The position numbers were made by a program, and so were the translations under genes. From the NCBI RefSeq assembly GCF_035117555.1, contig NZ_JAYKPK010000003.1, positions 1 through 64,000 of the forward strand: 64,000 bases of DNA, in the 5' to 3' direction. Positions 26,591 through 36,132 of the stretch are shown here, piece by piece. The DNA comes from Yoonia sp035117555 (lineage in GTDB: Bacteria > Pseudomonadota > Alphaproteobacteria > Rhodobacterales > Rhodobacteraceae). Position 1 is the stretch's first letter. Each line of letters begins with the position of its first letter. The notes beneath the pieces were generated by a model. It saw only the letters and a program-made list of their open reading frames with translations, was not told the origin of the DNA and searched no databases.

Positions 26591-28020
26591 CAACACTCTG
26601 GACCGCCGCAGATGCGCTTGAGGCCACGCATGGCGTGACCAACCGCGATTGGACAGCGACCGGCGTGTCGATTGACACGCGGACCCTCCAACCGGGTGAT
26701 CTGTTCGTGGCGCTGAAAGATGTTCGCGACGGACATGATTTTGTGAAACTGGCAATCGAAAAAGGCGCTGCCGCTGCTTTGGTCAGCCACCGCCCTGCCG
26801 ATGTTGGCCCGGATGCGCCTTTGCTGGTCGTGCCGGATGTATTGGCCGGGTTGGAGGCTTTGGGCAAAGCCGCGCGCGCGCGCAGCAAGGCCCGCATTGC
26901 GGCGATCACCGGATCGGTCGGCAAAACCTCGACCAAGGAAATGCTGCGCACCGTGCTGTCGCGGCAAGGCAAATGCCATGCGGCAGAGGCGTCCTATAAC
27001 AACCATTGGGGTGTGCCGCTGACCTTGGCGCGGATGCCCGCCGATACCGATTTCGCGGTGATCGAGATCGGGATGAGCAATCCGGGCGAGATCGCGCCAC
27101 TGTCCCGCCTGACCCGCCCGCATGTGGCGATGGTGACGACAGTCGCAGCGGCGCATCTGGCGCAATTTGACAGTCTGGACGGGATTGCCGCCGAAAAGGC
27201 GACAATTGTCGATGGGCTGGAAGAGGGCGGTATCGCCGTGATCAATGGCGATATCAGCACCAGCCGGATTGTGCAGGAGCGCGCCCGCACCGCCGGTGCG
27301 CAGATCGTGCTGTTCGGTGAAACCACCGGGGAATGGCGGATCAAGGATCTGCGGATCTGTCACGATGTGACTGTGATCAGCGCCGGATCGCCCGGCCATG
27401 ATTACCTGTTCAAGCTGTCCGTGCCGGGGCGGCATTTCGCGCTGAACGCTGTTGGTGTGCTGGCCATGGTCGCGGCTTTGGGGGCTGATCCGATGGCGGC
27501 GTCGCTCGATCTGGGGCTTTGGGTGCCACCCGCCGGGCGCGGCACGCGCGAGGTTGTGGCGCTTGATCCGGCGAATGAGGCCGAAACGCTTGATCTGATC
27601 GATGATGCGTTCAACGCCAATCCCACCTCGCTTGCCGCTTCGCTGGAAGTGATCGCCGCCAGTCAACCGCGTGATGGCGTGGGCCGGATCGTCAAAGGAC
27701 GGCGGATCGCTATTCTGGGCGATATGCTGGAACTTGGTCCTGACGAGGTGGCGATGCATGCGGCAATGGCGGGGAACGCCCATCTGCAACAGATCGACCT
27801 GATCCATTGTGCTGGTCCGCTGACCAAACACCTGTGGAACGCGCTGCCGGAGGGTAAACGCGGTCAATGGATGCCGACCTCGGCAGAGCTTGCTGCCAAA
27901 GCGTCGCGCCTGATCGACGCAGGCGATGTTGTGCTGGTCAAGGGGTCAAAAGGGAGCAAAATCGCGCTGGTCGTTGACGCGATCCGCAAACTGGGGCATC
28001 GCCGCCAAACCGAATTATAG
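26587..28020 (+). CDS. murF: UDP-MurNAc-tripeptide:D-Ala-D-Ala ligase
   Basis: 477 residues with the ATP loop ITGSVGKTSTKEM, the NNHWGVPLTL segment and the NANPTS motif. It completes the UDP-MurNAc-pentapeptide. ATG 26587 overlaps the murE stop (ATGA). Confidence 0.96.
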   Translation: MTTLWTAADALEATHGVTNRDWTATGVSIDTRTLQPGDLFVALKDVRDGHDFVKLAIEKGAAAALVSHRPADVGPDAPLLVVPDVLAGLEALGKAARARSKARIAAITGSVGKTSTKEMLRTVLSRQGKCHAAEASYNNHWGVPLTLARMPADTDFAVIEIGMSNPGEIAPLSRLTRPHVAMVTTVAAAHLAQFDSLDGIAAEKATIVDGLEEGGIAVINGDISTSRIVQERARTAGAQIVLFGETTGEWRIKDLRICHDVTVISAGSPGHDYLFKLSVPGRHFALNAVGVLAMVAALGADPMAASLDLGLWVPPAGRGTREVVALDPANEAETLDLIDDAFNANPTSLAASLEVIAASQPRDGVGRIVKGRRIAILGDMLELGPDEVAMHAAMAGNAHLQQIDLIHCAGPLTKHLWNALPEGKRGQWMPTSAELAAKASRLIDAGDVVLVKGSKGSKIALVVDAIRKLGHRRQTEL

Positions 28021-28029
28021 GACATAAAG

Positions 28030-29112
28030 ATGTTTTACTGGCTTACGGCACTTTCAGACGGCGGCGATGTTTTCAACCTGTTCCGGTATATCACCTTTCG
28101 CGCGGGCGGGGCGTTTCTGACAGCGCTGGTGTTCGGCTTTATCTTTGGCCGCCCTTTGATCAACGTGCTGCGGCGCAAGCAAGGCAAAGGTCAGCCGATC
28201 CGCAGCGACGGGCCAGAGGGGCATTTCGCCAAGGCGGGCACGCCCACGATGGGCGGTCTGCTGATCGTCGGTGCGCTGACGTTTTCGACGCTGCTGTGGG
28301 CGCGGCTGGACAACCCGTTCGTCTGGATGGTGCTGTTTGTCACCTTGTCCTTTGCCGCCATCGGTTTTGCGGATGATTATGCGAAAGTGTCCAAACAAAC
28401 CTCGTCGGGCGTGTCGGGCAAGGTGCGGATCCTGCTGGGGATCACCATCGCCGCCATCGCAGCTTATTGGGCGGCGCAATATCATCCGGAAGAATTGACC
28501 AATCAGCTGGCCGTGCCAGTGTTCAAGACAACGCTGATCAATCTGGGCCTGTTGTTCATCCCATTCTCGGTGATCGTGATTGTCGGATCGGCCAATGCGG
28601 TCAACCTGACCGACGGTCTGGACGGGCTTGCGATCATGCCGGTGATGATCGCGGCAGGCACCTTTGGTGTCATCGCCTATGCCGTGGGGCGGGTCGATTT
28701 CACGCAATATCTGGATGTGCATTATGTCCCAGATACCGGGGAATTGCTGATCTTCACCATGGGGCTGATCGGCGGGGGCTTGGGGTTCTTGTGGTATAAC
28801 GCACCACCTGCCGCCGTCTTCATGGGGGATACCGGGTCACTGGCCTTGGGCGGTGCCTTGGGTGCGATTGCGGTCGCGACCAAGCATGAGATCGTTTTGT
28901 CCATCGTCGGCGGGCTGTTCGTGGTCGAGGCTTTGTCGGTGATCATCCAGGTGCTTTATTTCAAACGCACCGGCAAGCGCGTGTTCCTGATGGCGCCGAT
29001 CCACCACCATTATGAAAAGCAAGGCTGGTCGGAACCCCAGATCGTGATCCGGTTCTGGATCATCGCGCTGATCCTCGCCATGATCGGGCTTGCGACGCTG
29101 AAGGTGCGCTAG
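28030..29112 (+). CDS. mraY: Phospho-MurNAc-pentapeptide translocase
   Basis: 360 residues, about ten membrane helices. The polyprenyl-phosphate transferase motifs FADDYAK, NAVNLTDGLDGLA and the histidine motif PIHHHYEKQGW are present. It makes lipid I at the inner membrane. Lies 9 bases after murF. Confidence 0.97.
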   Translation: MFYWLTALSDGGDVFNLFRYITFRAGGAFLTALVFGFIFGRPLINVLRRKQGKGQPIRSDGPEGHFAKAGTPTMGGLLIVGALTFSTLLWARLDNPFVWMVLFVTLSFAAIGFADDYAKVSKQTSSGVSGKVRILLGITIAAIAAYWAAQYHPEELTNQLAVPVFKTTLINLGLLFIPFSVIVIVGSANAVNLTDGLDGLAIMPVMIAAGTFGVIAYAVGRVDFTQYLDVHYVPDTGELLIFTMGLIGGGLGFLWYNAPPAAVFMGDTGSLALGGALGAIAVATKHEIVLSIVGGLFVVEALSVIIQVLYFKRTGKRVFLMAPIHHHYEKQGWSEPQIVIRFWIIALILAMIGLATLKVR

Positions 29113-29120
29113 GTCAACAA

Positions 29121-29146
29121 GTAAGCCGGGGTAAACCCCGGCCTAC
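29121..29146. repeat. REP-like palindrome between mraY and murD
   Basis: GCCGGGG-TAAA-CCCCGGC with an extra GTA/TAC outside. It has no T-run. Similar GC palindromes occur as dispersed intergenic repeats in related genomes, but this is the only copy I noticed here. It may set the mraY/murD mRNA ratio. Confidence 0.45.
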
Positions 29147-29204
29147 GCCTTGCGCCTTGCGCCAGCGGACGGCAGGGTGCAGCGCAACAAAAGGGGCGCT
29201 TCAA

Positions 29205-30617
29205 ATGATTCCAGTGCAAGGCTTTGCAGATCAAACCGTGGCGGTGCTGGGCCTCGGCCGCTCTGGCCGTGCGACGGCGGCTGCTTTGCAGGCAGGCGGC
29301 GCCAGCGTGATCGTTTGGGATGACGGGCAGGTAGGCCGCGACGCGGCAGAGGCGGAGGGCTATGCCCTGCGCGACCTCACACAAGCCGCCGCTTTCGCGG
29401 GGGTCGCCACGCTGATTGTCAGCCCCGGCATCCCGCATCTTTACCCCATCCCGCATCCGGCGATTGCCGCCGCCTGGGCGGCTGGCGTGCCTGTCGATAA
29501 TGACATCGGCCTGTTCTTCCGGTCCTTCGCCACCGATGAGTGGGACGGGTTCGAGACGACACCGCGTGTCGTCGCTGTCACCGGATCGAACGGCAAATCC
29601 ACCACAGCGGCGCTGATCCATCATATTCTGGTCGAAAGCGGGCGGCCTGCGCAGATTGCGGGCAATATCGGGCGTGGCGTGCTGGATATCGACCCCGCCC
29701 ATGATGGTGAGGTGGTGGTGCTTGAACTCTCCTCCTACCAGACCGATCTGGCCCGCGCGCTGACGCCTGATGTGGCGGTTTTCACCAATCTCAGCCCCGA
29801 CCATCTGGACCGGCACGGCGGGCCGGGGGGCTATTTCGCCGCCAAAAGGCGGCTTTTCGCGGAAGGTGGACCAGACCGCGCGGTGATCGGGGTGGACGAG
29901 GCCGAAGGCCGTTATCTGGCCAATCAATTGTCCGAACGGCCCGGCGATGATCGCGTGCTGATGATCTCCTCTGGTCAGAAACTGACTGAGGCAGGCTGGT
30001 CCGTCTTTGCGCGCAAGGGGTTTTTATCCGAATACCGGCACGGGCGGCAGGTCGGGTCGATTGACCTGCGCGCGATACAGGGCCTGCCCGGTGCGCATAA
30101 CCACCAGAATGCCTGTGCGGCCTATGCCACCTGCCGGACGCTGGGCCTTGGCCCGCGCGGGATCGAAGCGGCGATGCAATCCTATCCGGGTCTGCCGCAC
30201 CGCAGCCAGCTGGTTGGTCAAAAGAACGGCGTGGTTTTCGTCAACGACAGCAAGGCCACGAATGTCGATAGCGCTGCCAAAGCGCTGCAGGCTTTTCCGC
30301 GTATCCGCTGGATCTGTGGCGGCTTGCAGAAAGAGGGTGGGTTGGACGGTGTGTTGCCCTATCTTGACCACGTGGCCAAAGCCTATGTGATCGGGCGCGA
30401 GGCGGCGGATTTCGCCCGTCAGCTGCGCGGTGCAGAAGCTGAAGTCTGCACCACGATGGCGGTGGCCGTGTCGCGCGCCGCAGCAGAGGCCGAACCGGGT
30501 GATGTTGTCCTGCTGGCGCCTGCGGCTGCCTCTTTTGATCAATATGACAATTTTGAACGGCGGGGCGATGATTTCATGGCCTGCGTCGCGGACTATGTTG
30601 CAACGCAGCCGGGGTAG
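29205..30617 (+). CDS. murD: UDP-MurNAc-L-alanine:D-glutamate ligase
   Basis: 470 residues: an N-terminal UDP-binding domain (VAVLGLGRSGRA), the ATP loop VTGSNGKSTT, NLSPDHLDRH, and NDSKATN. It adds D-Glu to UDP-MurNAc-L-Ala. ATG 29205 (MIPVQGF) follows AAGGGG; the frame extends upstream. It is the last dcw gene in this window; ftsW does not follow. Confidence 0.96.
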   Translation: MIPVQGFADQTVAVLGLGRSGRATAAALQAGGASVIVWDDGQVGRDAAEAEGYALRDLTQAAAFAGVATLIVSPGIPHLYPIPHPAIAAAWAAGVPVDNDIGLFFRSFATDEWDGFETTPRVVAVTGSNGKSTTAALIHHILVESGRPAQIAGNIGRGVLDIDPAHDGEVVVLELSSYQTDLARALTPDVAVFTNLSPDHLDRHGGPGGYFAAKRRLFAEGGPDRAVIGVDEAEGRYLANQLSERPGDDRVLMISSGQKLTEAGWSVFARKGFLSEYRHGRQVGSIDLRAIQGLPGAHNHQNACAAYATCRTLGLGPRGIEAAMQSYPGLPHRSQLVGQKNGVVFVNDSKATNVDSAAKALQAFPRIRWICGGLQKEGGLDGVLPYLDHVAKAYVIGREAADFARQLRGAEAEVCTTMAVAVSRAAAEAEPGDVVLLAPAAASFDQYDNFERRGDDFMACVADYVATQPG

Positions 30618-30758
30618 TTTTGGCATTATGCGGCGCCATGCGGCATGTCAGTCTTGTCACAGGCCAACCGAAAACCTTTTGCCGCAGGTCAGAAAACTGT
30701 TTCAAATATCTGGTACGCGAGGCATGACCACGCGTGAAAGTTGTTTACGAGTGAGTCG

Positions 30759-31748
30759 ATGAAGACAGATGTTTTTACCGTCGTTTCGACGATGAAGAAT
30801 GAAGCACCCTTTATCCTTGATTGGGTCGCGCATTACAAAACGCTTGGGTTTGACAACATCCTTGTCTGCACGAATGATTGTGACGACCCTACCGTTGAGA
30901 TGTTACTGCGCTTGCAGGAACTGGGGCTGGTGGTCCATCATCCGACAGAAATCTGGGAACGTGCAGGCATTCAGCGTAGCGCATTGCGACAGGCGTGGAA
31001 GCGCTATGACATTGTGAACCAAGCGGATTGGGTTTTTGTCTGCGATGCGGATGAATATCTTAACATCCATATGGGTGACGGATCTGCGCGCGCGCTTGTT
31101 GCCGGGTCCGGCCCGGACATCGATGCGATCAGCGTGCCTTGGCGGATTTTTGGCGCGCAGGGGATCGAGACTTTTGAGGACGTTCCCGTCACCGACCAAT
31201 TCCACATGGCAGAGGCATCCTGGGACCCGGTTCACCACCCGGCGTCGGGCAAGTTTGGCAAGGCAATGGTGTCTAATCTGCCGCGGCTGAAACGGCTTGG
31301 CGTTCATATCCCTTATTATCAGGACGATTATGCGCCACAGGCCCGTTATGTCAGGCCCGGTGGCAGCGCCTATGTCGGACCAGAAGACTATGCAATCAGT
31401 CCACCGGTTTTCACCCATGCGCAGGTCAACCATTATATTGTCAGGTCGCTGGAGAGCTTTTTGATCAAAAAGGCGCGGGGCCGTGTGAACCATGCGAATA
31501 ATGTCATGGGTATTGAATACTGGCAGCGCTGGAACAAGAATGTGGAGCCTGATACCTCGATACAGCGCTACAAAGAGGCCAGCGCCAGCTTGGCGTCGGA
31601 CTTGAAGGCGGACCCGGTTTTGGGTGAATTGCATGCTAGGGCCGTGGACTGGTATCGCCAAAAAGTGGCCGAGCTGCGTAAGGACCCTGACGTACAGGCG
31701 ATGATTGCCGCGATTCAAACCGGGCCGCAGCACCAAGCCGTCGGTTGA
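30759..31748 (+). CDS. Glycosyltransferase family 2-like protein
   Basis: 329 residues. The start TVVSTMKNEAPFILDWVAHY, followed by DNILVCTND and the metal-binding CDADEYL, is the Glyco_tranf_2_4 pattern of GT-A fold enzymes. The rest is typical of bacterial surface polysaccharide transferases with unknown donor. Base composition is somewhat lower in GC than the dcw genes before it, so it may be a later insertion. ATG 30759 fits the family start. Confidence 0.82.
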   Translation: MKTDVFTVVSTMKNEAPFILDWVAHYKTLGFDNILVCTNDCDDPTVEMLLRLQELGLVVHHPTEIWERAGIQRSALRQAWKRYDIVNQADWVFVCDADEYLNIHMGDGSARALVAGSGPDIDAISVPWRIFGAQGIETFEDVPVTDQFHMAEASWDPVHHPASGKFGKAMVSNLPRLKRLGVHIPYYQDDYAPQARYVRPGGSAYVGPEDYAISPPVFTHAQVNHYIVRSLESFLIKKARGRVNHANNVMGIEYWQRWNKNVEPDTSIQRYKEASASLASDLKADPVLGELHARAVDWYRQKVAELRKDPDVQAMIAAIQTGPQHQAVG

Positions 31749-31842
31749 TGACACGCGGCGGTTTTTGCATTGCCGTCTGTGTGGACCCGCCCGACCAGTT
31801 CTGATACGGCTCAGACCTGCTATGGATTAGAGGCGGCACGCA

Positions 31843-33657
31843 ATGCCCGACGACAACACACAATCGAGATGGCATGAACGCTGGCTGGCGCGGGTTCCTG
31901 CGGAAAGGCTGCTGACACGGCTGTTGCTGGAAAGTTTCCACGAACACCGTTGGAAATATCTGGCCGCAGCAGCGGCCATGGTGATGGTGGCTGCGGCGAC
32001 CGGCGCCTCTGCCTGGATGATGGGACAGATCGTTGATGCGCTGGCCGCGCCGGAAAACCGTGGGCAGGTCATGGCCGTTGGCGTCGGTGTTGCGCTTGTC
32101 TTCGCGTTCCGGGGGATCGCGATGTATATTCAGGCGGTCTTGATGGCACGTGCCGGCAACCGCATTGTCGCGCAAAAGCAGATGCAAATCTATCACCGGA
32201 TGCTGGCGCAGGGTGTCGCGTTCTTCAACAACAACGCATCGTCGGACTTATTGTTGAAGGTCACGCAAAGCGCGCAGGCCGCCCGCGCGGTCATTGATAC
32301 GATTGTTGCCGGGTTCATCCGTGATCTGTTGACGCTCGTGGCGCTGGTTGCCGTGATGTTTTACCAACAGCCGGTTTTGTCCATGATCAGCTTTATCGTG
32401 GCCCCGATCGTCATTTACGGCGTCCAGCGCATTCTGCGCCTCGTGCGCGAGGTAATGCAGCAAGAAATGATGGGGCTGGGCGAGATCATTAAAGTGGTGC
32501 AGGAAACATCGCTTGGCGCGCGTGTGGTCAAGGCCTTTGGCCTAGAACCGCATATGGCGGACCGGATGGAGGTTGCTGTTCGTCAGGTGGAAGACCGGAG
32601 CAACCGTATGGTGCAGCTTCAATCCGCGACGATGCCACTGCTGGATATCGTGGCCGGATTGGCGATTGCATCTATTGTGATCCTCAGCGCGGTGGATATT
32701 TTTGGCCAATCGCCGGGCACGCCCGGGCAATTGATGTCCTTTGTGACGGCATTTCTGATGTCCTACGAACCAGCCAACCGCCTGTCCCGGATGCGTGTCA
32801 TTATTGAAAGCAACATGGTCGGCGTCAAGATGATGTATGACCTGCTGGATGCGCCACAAACCATGCTGGAAAGCGCGGATGCCGTGCCGCTGAAATCCGG
32901 GCAGGGTGCTGTTACGCTCGACAATGTCAGCTTTCAATATGGTGAAAGTGACCGGGTTCTGCGATCTGTGAATGTTGCTTTTCAGCCGGGAAAAACGACC
33001 GCTCTGGTCGGTCCATCAGGTGGCGGCAAGTCAACCTTGCTGAACCTGATCCTGCGGCTTTACGACCCGACTGAAGGCGCTGTCCTCATCGACGGGCAGG
33101 ATATCCGGGGCGCGACCTTTACATCCCTGCGTGAAAAAATCGCCTTTGTGGGTCAGGATACGTTTCTGTTTGCCGGAACCGTGATGGACAATCTGTTGCT
33201 GGCCCGTCCAGACGCCACCGAAGAAGAGGCGATTGCCGCTGCCAAAGTTGCGCATGCCGATGAGTTCATTGTAAAATTGCCGGACGGCTATAACACCTCT
33301 ATCGGTGAAAACGGATCTTTCCTGTCTGGTGGTCAGCGCCAGCGCCTGTCCATCGCGCGCGCGGTACTGCGCCAGGCCCCGATCCTGTTGCTGGACGAGG
33401 CGACAAGCGCATTGGACAGCCATTCAGAGGCATTGGTGCGCGACGCGCTGGAAACCATTACCCGTGGTGTGACAACGATCGTCATCGCACATCGGTTGTC
33501 GACAGTGATGAATGCCGATGAAATCTGCTATCTTGAAGCGGGCGAAATTGTCGAGCAAGGCAGTATCCGTGATCTGCTGGCAGCGGATGGCAAGTTCAAG
33601 GCGCTCTATGATATGCAGTATGGCGGTGAACGGAAGACACAGCCTCCGCTTGTGTGA
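31843..33657 (+). CDS. ABC exporter, MsbA-like, fused membrane and ATPase domains
   Basis: 604 residues: six membrane helices (about 38–330), then a nucleotide-binding domain with Walker A GPSGGGKST, signature LSGGQRQRL, Walker B ILLLDEATSALD and the H-loop AHRLS. Half-transporters of this type flip lipid A, other lipids or peptides. Pairing with the upstream glycosyltransferase suggests export of a glycolipid or polysaccharide precursor, which is inference. Confidence 0.88.
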   Translation: MPDDNTQSRWHERWLARVPAERLLTRLLLESFHEHRWKYLAAAAAMVMVAAATGASAWMMGQIVDALAAPENRGQVMAVGVGVALVFAFRGIAMYIQAVLMARAGNRIVAQKQMQIYHRMLAQGVAFFNNNASSDLLLKVTQSAQAARAVIDTIVAGFIRDLLTLVALVAVMFYQQPVLSMISFIVAPIVIYGVQRILRLVREVMQQEMMGLGEIIKVVQETSLGARVVKAFGLEPHMADRMEVAVRQVEDRSNRMVQLQSATMPLLDIVAGLAIASIVILSAVDIFGQSPGTPGQLMSFVTAFLMSYEPANRLSRMRVIIESNMVGVKMMYDLLDAPQTMLESADAVPLKSGQGAVTLDNVSFQYGESDRVLRSVNVAFQPGKTTALVGPSGGGKSTLLNLILRLYDPTEGAVLIDGQDIRGATFTSLREKIAFVGQDTFLFAGTVMDNLLLARPDATEEEAIAAAKVAHADEFIVKLPDGYNTSIGENGSFLSGGQRQRLSIARAVLRQAPILLLDEATSALDSHSEALVRDALETITRGVTTIVIAHRLSTVMNADEICYLEAGEIVEQGSIRDLLAADGKFKALYDMQYGGERKTQPPLV

Positions 33658-33691
33658 CAGCGCGGTTCACGCGTGACAATCGATGGCGGTC

Positions 33692-34549
33692 TCAACTGAC
33701 GCCAGCCTGTTTGAGAGGCGCGCAGAGTAATAAAATCTCGGCGGTCACGCAGACAGCATTTGCACCTTGCGCCAATTGGCCAATATGGGCGTGCCCGTCA
33801 AATCCGACGGAAGCGACCTCAAGCCGATTGGTGTCATATGTCAATTCTCCCGCCAGGATCAGGATTTCGGTAGCATTGCTCGCGATCTGTTTGCCGTCAT
33901 CAAAGCTTGTGCCGACAAGGCTACCGATCCCTTCGACCTGCGCAGTGCGGATCTGCTGCTGGCGCGTAAAGGCCATAAGGGCCGCGCCGATATCCTGATT
34001 GGGCCGCAGGGTAATCAGGAAGGCATTGCTTTGCGTAGGCGCGACCTCGGGTTCTGGGCGGAACAGCGTGAAATTCGTCTCGGGGTCGTGCCGTCCGACA
34101 AGGCCTGCGCCTGTGATCCCCCAGCCGGTGACGGTGCAATCCTGCGCGATGATGCTGTCCTCACACAGCAGATGCCCGGCGTCGGGCAGGTCATCCGTTT
34201 TGTCCCAGACGCCATGGCAATGCAGAAACGGTTTGCCATCACGCTGGCCCAGATGGACGCCGCCATGTTTCGCGCGGGATGCCTTCATCTGATAGGTCTG
34301 GCTATACCATGCCGCATGGCTGTCATCCGGCGCGGGGCCCGGCGTGACGAAGGTCAGCGGTGCGAATGCGGCACCGTCAATCCGCAGATATCCGAAGGTA
34401 AATCCTGCCTGTGCAAAGGCGGCTGGGACAGCATCGGCAAGGGTTTGTCCGGCGGGCAGGGTCAATTGCACGGGCACAGCGTTACAAGGCAGGGCGGTCA
34501 ACCTGTCCGGGGCAGGCGTGCCGGGGTGGGTGATCTGGCGCAGGGTCAC
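33692..34549 (-). CDS. Tandem DUF296/PPC-domain protein
   Basis: 285 residues forming two DUF296 (PPC, plants and prokaryotes conserved) domains, about 20–165 and 175–283. The first has the ligand-type motif KPFLHCHGVW...GHLL; the second has GHAHIG. In bacteria such proteins are of unknown function and form trimers; the plant version is fused to AT-hooks. Its start overlaps the acyl-CoA synthetase stop, so a metabolic rather than DNA-binding role fits better. Confidence 0.8.
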   Translation of the reverse strand: MTLRQITHPGTPAPDRLTALPCNAVPVQLTLPAGQTLADAVPAAFAQAGFTFGYLRIDGAAFAPLTFVTPGPAPDDSHAAWYSQTYQMKASRAKHGGVHLGQRDGKPFLHCHGVWDKTDDLPDAGHLLCEDSIIAQDCTVTGWGITGAGLVGRHDPETNFTLFRPEPEVAPTQSNAFLITLRPNQDIGAALMAFTRQQQIRTAQVEGIGSLVGTSFDDGKQIASNATEILILAGELTYDTNRLEVASVGFDGHAHIGQLAQGANAVCVTAEILLLCAPLKQAGVS

Positions 34550-36132
34550 GCGTCCGGTTCCGGTAACTGGCCCCGCGCTTGGAGTTCTTCGCGGATCATC
34601 TTCTTGGTGATCTTGCCATAGGCGGACTTCGGCAGCGCATCCCAGAGCACCGCATGCCGTGGGCGTTTATAGCTTGCCAGTTGCGGGGCCAGCCATGCCA
34701 GCAGGCTGTCGGGCTGCACCTGCGCGTCCGCGTGCGGGACGCAGACGGCCATCCCGACCTCACCCCAAAGCGGGTCAGGCACCCCCAGCACCGCGACTTC
34801 GGACAGGTCGGGATGTTGCAGGAGCTTTTCCTCGATCTCGCGCGGATAGATGTTGGAGCCGCCGGAGATATACATATCCGACGCGCGGCCCGTCAGATAG
34901 ACATAACCCTGCGCATCCATATGCCCCAGATCGCCGGTCAGGAACCAGCCGTTGCGAAAGCTTTTGGCATTCGCTTCGGGATTGTTGAAATAGCCGGCAA
35001 AAACGGCAGGGCCGATCACAGCGATCTCGCCGGTGTCGCCGATGCTGACCTCTTCGCCCTGATCGTTCTGGATCTGCACCTGCATCCCCGTGCGGGCAAA
35101 GCCGCAGGACCCGATCCGCATCTGCGCATCATCGGCGTGATGATCTGCAGGCGGCAGGACGGTGATATTGCCGGTCACTTCACCAAGGCCGAAATATTGC
35201 ACCAGCACCGGCCCCAGTTTTTCCAGCGCGCGGCGCTGGTCGGCGCGATACATCGGCGCGCCTGCATAGATGACATAGCGCAGGCTGGCATGATCGTGGT
35301 GATCGACGCTGGGGTCCTCGACCAGCAGTTTCACGATTGTCGGCACGGTGAACATATTGCTGACCTGCCAACGCGCGACCAAGGCCCAGATTTCCGCTGG
35401 ATCGAATTTTTCGCCTGCGGGCAGGATCGTTTTCACGCCATGGGCGACTTGCGCCAGTTGATGGATGCCCGCGCCATGTGACAAGGGGGCGACAACAAGC
35501 GAGGCATCATCCGGCCCGGTCGCAGGCATCAGATCGCAAAGGTGATTGGTCACGACAAAGGCGAGTTGTCCATGGGTTAGCACGGCGGCCTTTGGCTTGC
35601 CCGTGGTGCCGGAGGTGAAGAAAAACCACGCCGGATCGTCGCGTTGCACGGCAATGGGGGCAGGGGCAGCGCCCATGTGACGGGCGATCAGGTCTTCGTA
35701 ATCTTGCCCGAGGGTGATGGTTGCATCGACATGCGGTTTGCAGGCGGCGGCATGATCGGGAAACTGCGCAGCGCAAAGCAACAGCCGCGCACCGGATGAC
35801 CCCGCCAGCCATGCCAGATCACCCGGCGATAGCCGGTAATTGGCGGGCACCCAGACAGCGCCGATGCGCCAACAGGCGAACATCGCCTCGAACATCTGGC
35901 TGCTGTTGGCCGACTGCACCAAGATGCGGTCGCCTTTGGTGATGCCATGGTCCAGCAAGGCCTGCGCAAAGGCCGCGGCGCGGGCTTCCATCTCGGCCCA
36001 GCTCCATGACTGCTCGCCCCAAACGAAACCTGTGGCATCCCCCAAGCGCCGCGCGCTTTCGGTCAGCAGATGTGACAGGTTCATCACGCGGGTGGAAAAT
36101 GGGGGCATCCCCTGCGACAGGTCCTGCCTCAT
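34546..36132 (-). CDS. AMP-dependent acyl-CoA synthetase/ligase
   Basis: 528 residues of the ANL superfamily, with the P-loop FFTSGTTGKPKAAV, YFGLGEVTGN, and the C-terminal hinge YLTGRASDMYISGGSNIYP; the catalytic Lys lies in SAYGKITKK. It activates a carboxylic acid as acyl-AMP and then acyl-CoA. ATG 36132 overlaps the thiolase stop (ATGA); an internal ATG 36084 (MNLSHLL) resembles the usual family N-terminus and could be the true start. The substrate is unknown. Confidence 0.9.
   Translation of the reverse strand: MRQDLSQGMPPFSTRVMNLSHLLTESARRLGDATGFVWGEQSWSWAEMEARAAAFAQALLDHGITKGDRILVQSANSSQMFEAMFACWRIGAVWVPANYRLSPGDLAWLAGSSGARLLLCAAQFPDHAAACKPHVDATITLGQDYEDLIARHMGAAPAPIAVQRDDPAWFFFTSGTTGKPKAAVLTHGQLAFVVTNHLCDLMPATGPDDASLVVAPLSHGAGIHQLAQVAHGVKTILPAGEKFDPAEIWALVARWQVSNMFTVPTIVKLLVEDPSVDHHDHASLRYVIYAGAPMYRADQRRALEKLGPVLVQYFGLGEVTGNITVLPPADHHADDAQMRIGSCGFARTGMQVQIQNDQGEEVSIGDTGEIAVIGPAVFAGYFNNPEANAKSFRNGWFLTGDLGHMDAQGYVYLTGRASDMYISGGSNIYPREIEEKLLQHPDLSEVAVLGVPDPLWGEVGMAVCVPHADAQVQPDSLLAWLAPQLASYKRPRHAVLWDALPKSAYGKITKKMIREELQARGQLPEPDA

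Noticed and set aside
24725..27867. Very long open frames antisense to ftsI, murE and murF (over 550 codons each)
   Set aside because: They mirror highly conserved mur/fts genes in GC-rich DNA, have no ribosome binding sites and show no recognisable protein pattern.
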